A stretch of 64,000 nucleotides of DNA from Chamaecyparis obtusa. Taxonomy: Eukaryota; Streptophyta; Pinopsida; Cupressales; Cupressaceae. The notes beneath the pieces are model-generated. The model was not told the DNA's origin, made no database searches, and saw nothing but the letters and a program-made list of their open reading frames with translations. A program made the position numbers and the translations under genes. Shown here in pieces: positions 57,425 to 64,000 of the stretch; position 1 is the first letter of the stretch, and each line of letters opens with the position of its first letter. Location of the stretch: assembly GCA_027943335.1 (NCBI GenBank), contig BSBK01007848.1, forward strand, positions 248,001 to 312,000, written 5' to 3'.

Positions 57425-57650
57425 GAAACGGGCGCTCATTTTTTTAAAAAAAATTCAAAGTGTTAAAATGCATTTTTAAATCTAAAAAAAATAAAAAAAT
57501 AAAAATTTTAGAAACGGGCACCCATTTTTTGAATTAAAAAACAGGCACCCATTTTGAATTAAAAAACAAGCACCTATTTTTTGAATTTAGGATCGGGTGC
57601 CCGAACCTAAAATAGGCCCCCATTTTTTGAAAACGAGTGCCCATTTTGAG
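57425..57650. repeat. short tandem array of GGGCACCCATTTTTTGAA-like units
   Basis: Six or seven degenerate units of about 20-35 bp with a (C/A)GGGCACCCATTTTTTGAA core plus poly-A/T spacers. One unit is inverted in part (GGATCGGGTGCCCGA, itself a near palindrome). Confidence 0.8.
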
Positions 57651-58863
57651 CAACATCTCTCATTTCTAAAAGACTTCCATGTAATTGTCCCCCAACTCCA
57701 AACTCTTACCCTACTACATATTTTTATTTACTTATCACACCTTGACATGAATATTTATTGGTAAACTTGATATGTTTTGAGATTTATTTTCAAATTTGGT
57801 CTTAACAATGTAATGGGAGTTCCAAGATCTATGCATATACTTCATGATAAATTTTGATACAAAGAGCTTGATTTGGTTTACGGACTGATATGTTGGCATG
57901 AGTTTATTCATATCGATTATACCTTGAAGATATAGATAGATCTGGATATGCTAGGACTTATTGTGGGTTTTATTTCAACTATGGATGTTGGTTCTTGATA
58001 GCTACCAATGTAGATTGATACCTTTAGATTGAATATCTATGTTTGGGATATTAGTTGACACGTGGATTTTGATTCAATATGGTAGATTGTGTATCTTTCT
58101 CCGTGGATGTCCTCTTATGTATGTCCATTGGAAGTGGTATAATAGAATTTGTTAGAATTCATGTATGAGATGGTTATTTTTTCTGTAGGTATCTTGATGA
58201 AGCTTATTGAGAACTTTGATTCATGTATATGTGGGTAGAAAGTTTGTTCTCTTGTTCATATTTTTGGTTACTTATTGTTGCTTATGCAATTTATACAACA
58301 AATGGGACAGATTTGGGAAAATAGGCATTGTACACCTTGCATAAATATATTTATATTTATAATATTTTATCGATTTTGTGTGTTGCACCTAGGAGCACCG
58401 AAATAAACATGCAAAATGTAGAGATTCTTTTAAAATATTGTTAGGGCCATTTGATGTTGTATTGTAAAATTGTTATATTATATTATATTTATTTAATATT
58501 GAAAAAAATAAAATTAATAGAGTACCCAATATTGAATGTGGAATCAAAGGTTAGGTAGCTCATGGTTTTAGAACATGGTTTATGTAATACCACTTGGTGG
58601 TTTTGTAGAAGTTTCTTTCTATAAAAGCAACCACAAGCGTAGTTGTTAAGGTTAGCTAGGTTAGCATCTGAGAAGGCTAAAAACATGGATTGGGATGTGT
58701 AGTTACATGTTTGTTCACATGGAGTAGTTGTTAATGGTTAGGGTTCTAAAAGCTTTCATGGATGTATTATAATGTTGCATTACTAAATAATAAATAAATG
58801 ATGAATACTTTTAGAAGTTAAGTTATTTCTTCATGAGGGTTCTCCTAAGATATATCTTGTGTC
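57651..58863. other. non-coding stretch
   Basis: No gene or element recognised. A 65-codon minus-strand frame (58489-58686) is unsupported. Confidence 0.5.
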
Positions 58864-59050
58864 ATTTTTTTTTATTTTTTTTGAGAATAGTTCGTTCTCT
58901 TTGGCTGAGAGCCAAGGACTGAGGGGTTTCCATTCCACCAAATTCGCTCGGGGCACGATCCCGACCTCATCCCTTATCAGATGTCTTTACGAGATTTGAA
59001 CCCTGGTGGGCTCAATGAGAACCATTGAACTTCACCAGTCAACCAATTCA
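58864..59050 (-). mobile_element. tRNA-derived SINE candidate
   Basis: Read on the minus strand, the block starts near TGAATTGGTTGACTGGTGAA (a possible RNA polymerase III A box). About 35 bp later is GGTTCAAATCTC (58991-59002), a good B box. A tRNA-unrelated body of about 110 bp follows and the block ends in an A-rich tail (58864-58882). Its GC content is clearly higher than the flanks. Target duplications were not found. Confidence 0.65.
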
Positions 59051-62000
59051 CAATTGATTGATATTTTGACTTATATGTTGTCTATTCTTGAATATTAATT
59101 CAAAGTACTTGTTTGATTTGTGAAGTAGGTTACATAGAACTACGAATTTTATTATTTCACCCTCTTCATTACTTTTACCCTGATCGTTTGTAATTACCGA
59201 AACTCGCTCTTGATGCATGATTTGCTAAAAGTCTAGTTATTGCAACCCGAGGGGGTGCTTTTCCTCTGACATTTTCATGCCTTGTATGTATGGGATCATC
59301 AATTTTACCAATTCATTACATAGAACTATTGTCACTTTGGTCACATATATCAGGTTGTCTTCCCTTTTCAATATTTTTATACGATACAAATCATCCTGGC
59401 CATGAAGGTCGCTGTTTCATTAGATTTTTTTCACATAATTCATTCCTCATTGCATCCTTAGAATTTGTATCTTCTGCGTGCATCGGGCATCTCACTGTTT
59501 CCAAGACTAGACTCTTGTAACATTGTTGGTTTTAAAGTTGGATGTTACTGGTATCGCATTTATCTCAGTATAGTTCATATCTTCAAAATTTTTTTTGGAA
59601 TTGATCAATCATTTATCGTTTCAAATTAGTGTTTTATATACTTTGGATCTGGGAATATCATGATTTATCATTGAGTTTTAATGTCTTTACATGTTCCAAC
59701 GAATCGGCCCTTATCAATCGGGTCCAGATGTTTGGCTCTTTAAATCATTCATGGAACTGTTTTGTTTATAGACTAATCCTTATGGCTCTTGTTTTCCCTA
59801 TTTCCATATGAACCCAAGTGTTTTATTTTATCGACATCCTTGTTCATTTATCATCGAAACTTACCAATCACCTTGCACGACGTCTAGCCTTCTAGCTACC
59901 TAGATCATACATGGATTTGAGGAAACTTCTCCTTGTATGCACATCGTCATGCTTTCAATTTGCCCAACCTTTCATTTTGATGTCCAATTTAACATATATA
60001 TGCTTCATGTCAAGTCCAACAAACTCCCTACGTCGAGAATAATGGTATTATTTAAAATTTGTCTACATTCAAACTTATCCGACGGACAAATATTCTCCCG
60101 ATTTTTTCCGTTTGGTCGTCTTTGGTATATTTTCCTTGATTCCAAAATTCATTTAACCCTAATCAGATTTCATCAATTTCGAACATTTTTTCTTCGTGCC
60201 CCAAGTCGAGCTCTCATAATTTCAGTAATTTGGCCTTTTGGGTATTCATCTTGTCGACCAAAGCCTCTATTTACTTCATTTAAGGCTTTCACTATTTTGC
60301 TTAATGTGCTTCATCATATTTCTCTTCACTAATTTTCATATATCTTAGGGCATCGATATGCCATTCATGCTTTCAAACTCATGATTTTGGGGTTTTGAAT
60401 GCTTTGTTGATTCCATCGGCATAACACAACAACGTTGGATGTCTTAACTTACAAACCTTGGGCTTCTGTGTCATTTAAGGAATTTTTGGGGTTCGATGGG
60501 CTCTTAAGACATTACAACTTACCAATCGCATGTAGGTGCCAAACTTAAACTTTGTCAGTTTGGACTTTGGGATTCCAATGATTTCTCGATTTTATAGATA
60601 GAAAAATTAGTGACTTGAGTACCTCAGACCTCTGATGCTCCTAATGAGATTTCAACATTTCAATCATTTCATACATTTGAAGAATCTCCAAATGGGTGAA
60701 ATACTGAATTGCCTCACACTTAGGAATTTTTTATATTTTTTATATGCAGTTTTATTACCCCTCTAGCCTTAATATCAATGTCGTGATAGTGAACGGCCTT
60801 AAGTTGTTAAAGTAATGCAGCAATACAAGAATATTTGATAGATTCTTAAGGTTGGATTTTATAATCAACACCCCGAAGTCTACCTACTCAAACTATTGTA
60901 TGACAATTGATGTTTTCAAAATTTTGTCCTACTTATTCTTATGTCATATGATATTGATTTTTATCTTCAATGTTCACATGACACAACTGACCTTCCTAAA
61001 TGCTGGGGTAAAATGTAGAACTAGCCATAATGGTTCGAGAGGGCAGAAACCACATGTAACACACTTTGAGATGAACGTAGGAGTAGAAAAAAGAAAATTG
61101 GGTCCTATCCATCATGGGTCATGTGTAGAAGGCAGCATGACTACTTGCATAAAAAATGAAAGGAGGACAAGGAATATGATAGTGGATGCAAAGGAGCCAG
61201 CAAAAGAAAAGTTGTAGCCCTTCCCCTTAGGAGCAAGAATTGGTGAAGATACTAGATGGATGAGGTTACATTTTTTTTTGGGTACTCTACAAATTTCAAT
61301 AGTGTTGTCTTTAGTGGTTTGATCTTACTGGATTGTTAGTTCTTTATTAGTTTTTTGTGTTTGAAAAAGAAAACTATGTTTTATCAATGTTTTCAGTGCT
61401 TTGTTTTATAGATGTTTTTAGTAGAACTCTATTAGCTTAGTTTTTTGGTTGTTTCTCTTTAATTTTTTGTTTCTTAAGTTGTTGAACTATTTGTGATTGA
61501 GAGCTTGCTCTCCAAGCCCTATTTTAGTTTTTGTTAATGGTTTTTGATTGAGCTCTAACAAGTTGGGACCTCTCCCATTTAATATAATTAAAAACATCTA
61601 ACCAAGGTGTTTGGGCTATAATTGATGTATTTTTCATAGTTAATAGATTAATAAATACCCATATTCAACACCTATCTATTTAGGTTACAATTTTACTTAT
61701 AAAATGCTCTCAAAATTCATGCTCAACTCCTAACTAAAATACTATCTGTACTTTTTCATGTCAAATATCTATCCAAAATGCCTTTTCAATGAGGTCATGG
61801 GGGTTTAGTTATGTCCTAAATTCTATATTTACCCTCCAAACAAAAATTTTTATTATAAAGAAAGGAATGCCATACCTTTTTAATGACATGATTTTCTCAT
61901 ATTTGCCCCACATCATTCCTATCTTTTTATGGTTATCTTCCAGCCATATAACAAAAAATCCATTTCATTAATCCTCTTTCTTACTCGTATTTTGGGTGAA

Positions 62001-62911
62001 AAGGACAATATCATACTGAATAATTTTACTTAATTCTTTCTATTATTAATTATTTCATTTTTATATAATTATTATTAAATATCAACATGATAAATATTGT
62101 CATTATTATATAATAGTGAAATATATTTATTCTTTTATCTTTATACTCGCAACTTTTAAGGAATTGATCAAGTCAAAGGTGTCCGTCCCTTAAAGTATAG
62201 TTATTAATGCTTGATCAACAAATTATGAATCCATTTGGCTAGCTATTGGCAAATTCCTCTATAATGTCTAAAAAGAGGTAAGAGATAAAAATAACTATCA
62301 CTTCTAATTATGATTCAATCTCAAAGTTGTAAAAGTGGTGTTAAAGACATCAAGATCATTTTTAGAATAGTTCTTCTAACTAAACTAGTCAAAATTCCCC
62401 TCGAGATGCAATCACAAATTCATTATCCATTTAATAAAAAGAATAGCATACTAGTTCATGGCCCTTAATTATTTATCAAATGAAACAATTAACAATCAAA
62501 AGTCTTCAATTTATGTCATTAATAATTGAATCCATAAAGCATGCAAAATCATCAAATATAATTATATAGTTCAAATATGTGAATTCTTGACTTAGTCCAA
62601 TTTACATAAGAACATCAGATAATTAACATATTTTACAGAGACACGACAACTTAGCTTACAAATTGCATCCTATGCCGCCATAGATCTACTGAAACTACTG
62701 AATTGTTATATATATGTGTCTTTGTAATATATATCTAGATTCGCATATACTTTTATACACAAAAATATCAATTTAGTTTTCATTCTGCTTGTTCAGATTA
62801 CAACTACCAACCTTAACCATCCTCACTAGTATATGAAACATGCTAACATTCTCAACATTTTCACCCACCTTTCATATTGTGTGATTCAAATTCAGGATGC
62901 CCATTTTGACC
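59051..62911. other. gene-poor stretch with unrecognised frames
   Basis: Frames at 59290-59520, 59937-60332 (131 codons, plus) and 60852-61217 (121 codons, plus) show no motif I know. 61220-61600 is T-rich and ends CCCATTTAATATAATTAAAA, reminiscent of LINE 3' ends in this window, so it may be the 3' tail of a very short LINE insertion. I found no target duplication to prove it. Confidence 0.45.
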
Positions 62912-63472
62912 CTACTTATTGGCTAATTCAACTTCTAGATGCACATTTGACCTTGAAAATTCTGAATAATCTGCATCCAGAATGCTGGATAGACGTTGAC
63001 GTATTATCGCAACAATATCCCGTATTGGATGAAAATCCTGTTTAATCCGCATCCGGGATCCTGGATATCGTTTCCATCGTCTGTTGTCCATTTCCGGCTC
63101 TTCTTTGTACGACCTCAGGAAGAAGTACAATTTAATGCCTCTTATCCACTGTTCTAATTCACTTTCCCACGATTGCAGTTGTCTTTTCCACCGTTCCAAG
63201 TTTTGCATTTGTTTTCCCAATTCTTCCATGTTTTTATTAAGATACTCTTCAACATTAATCAGGAATTCATTAAAATTGTTGAGGAATATCTTCAAAGTTT
63301 TATCATGGAAATTCTCGAAATCGTAGAAACCTGTTTCTGCTTCTAAACTGTTCGCCTCTTCTTCCAAATCCTCCAGGTTGTCAGCATTTAATCCTATCAC
63401 ATTTGGTATCAAAGCTTCACAGACTTCTTTTAAACCCTGGAGGTGTCTTTTCAGATCTACTACACGGAACAT
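62912..63472 (-). CDS. hypothetical protein, coiled-coil-rich (possible host exon)
   Basis: A 186-codon uninterrupted frame with protein-like composition and no element hallmarks. The N-terminal part has VVDLKRHLQGLKEVCEALIP and an acidic NLEDLEEEANSLEAE stretch. The middle (residues about 60-115) is helical with regular hydrophobic spacing, such as EEYLNKNMEELGKQMQNLER, as in a coiled coil. The C-terminal part is basic and then polar. TTTTAATTATAG lies directly before GTAATG at the start on the minus strand, so the ATG may sit just inside an exon after a splice acceptor, with more exons to the right. I do not recognise the family. It is the best candidate for a host gene in the window. Confidence 0.5.
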   Translation of the reverse strand: MFRVVDLKRHLQGLKEVCEALIPNVIGLNADNLEDLEEEANSLEAETGFYDFENFHDKTLKIFLNNFNEFLINVEEYLNKNMEELGKQMQNLERWKRQLQSWESELEQWIRGIKLYFFLRSYKEEPEMDNRRWKRYPGSRMRIKQDFHPIRDIVAIIRQRLSSILDADYSEFSRSNVHLEVELANK

Positions 63473-63918
63473 TACCTATAATTAAAAATATTAGTATTAA
63501 ACTACTTAATAAATGATTTGACAAAAGATTTGTCTACAAAGATTTAATTTTTCTTCAAATAATATAACAGACGGAAATAACCTATCGATGTTATTTTTCA
63601 CAGGAAAGAAAAGAACAGTGTAACCTTTAGATGCCTTTTAAAATTATTACTTCATTTACTATGATTTGTAGTTTTAAATTTATATTTTTTCTTTGATTGT
63701 ATTTGATAGATAATGGTTAGGATTTAATAGAAAAGGTTGCTTTCAAAAGGCCGGTGAATGATGCGATGAACTAATAAATACATCTAACTGCAAGTCTTCT
63801 ACGCTATTTATATGTACAATTAATCTTGTATCAATTGTTCTTTGAGAAATATAAAATTCATATTATATGGGCAATCACTTGGAAAGTTAATTTATTTAAC
63901 ATACACAAAATAATTTTA

Positions 63919-63921
<3 letters not shown>
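63473..63921. other. AT-rich non-coding stretch
   Basis: Upstream side of the hypothetical minus-strand exon. No second exon could be assigned. Confidence 0.5.

Positions 63922-63970
<49 letters not shown>
63922..63970. repeat. (TA)n microsatellite
   Basis: About 48 bases of uninterrupted TA at the right edge of the window. Confidence 0.95.
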
Positions 63971-63976
<6 letters not shown>

Positions 63977-64000
63977 TAGTACTCATTTTATTAATATTCT

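Noticed and set aside
59937..60332. 131-codon plus-strand frame
   Set aside because: Phe/Ser/Leu-rich composition typical of T-rich DNA and no recognisable domain.
61220..61600. 3' tail of a further short LINE
   Set aside because: The end resembles LINE tails, but there is no RT remnant and no target duplication.

Overview
This window looks like plant nuclear DNA from a large, repeat-rich genome, more likely a gymnosperm than a small angiosperm genome (inference). The signs are AT-rich DNA with long gene-poor stretches, several L1-clade plant LINEs with DUF4283/CCHC-type ORF1, Copia-type LTR elements with initiator-Met primer sites, a hAT-like transposase relative, and broken pieces of typical plant gene families (PPR, short-chain dehydrogenase, U-box/ARM, L-type lectin receptor kinase). 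I found no intact well-known host gene; nearly every recognisable coding region is a pseudogene or mobile element. There is no sign of organelle DNA, rRNA, bacterial genes or CRISPR.

Layout. 1-600 is a 58-bp minisatellite. 601-3568 is AT-rich non-coding DNA with small duplications. 3583-9548 is an almost full-length but mutated LINE flanked by a 14-bp target-site duplication. 10.1-11.5 kb holds a LINE-ORF1-like relic and 11.5-12.1 kb a PPR pseudogene, both on the minus strand. 12807-17657 is a nested pair: a non-autonomous LTR element carrying a dehydrogenase gene fragment, with a gag-only LTR element (12871-15342) inserted in its left LTR. 19.05-21.0 kb is a hAT-like transposase relic, 21.7-25.3 kb a decayed minus-strand LINE and 25.35-30.5 kb a minus-strand Copia element that lacks its downstream LTR. 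30.5-35.9 kb is mostly non-coding with U-box/ARM and lectin-kinase fragments.

The most interesting part is 35915-53619. Two long, diverged terminal inverted repeats enclose about 10 kb of older DNA, after subtracting two LINEs inserted later. This old element has two convergent, intron-containing genes (A, 38037 to about 39910, plus; B, 47807-41007, minus). Gene B encodes a protein with spaced acidic motifs that resemble a DDE-type nuclease core. The architecture resembles a two-gene autonomous DNA transposon, but I cannot assign it to a superfamily. One LINE (42558-46180) splits the main exon of gene B and the other (49399-53492) splits the right inverted repeat; both have clear target-site duplications. 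The second LINE also carries an additional 3' open reading frame.

53.6-62.9 kb is largely non-coding, with a tRNA-derived SINE candidate at 58.86-59.05 kb and short repeats. 62912-63472 (minus) is the longest uninterrupted reading frame without element hallmarks and the best candidate for a host exon. Across the window, in-frame stops in the elements are mostly TAG and the two LTRs of the gag-only element differ only by transitions, both as expected for long-term cytosine methylation and deamination.
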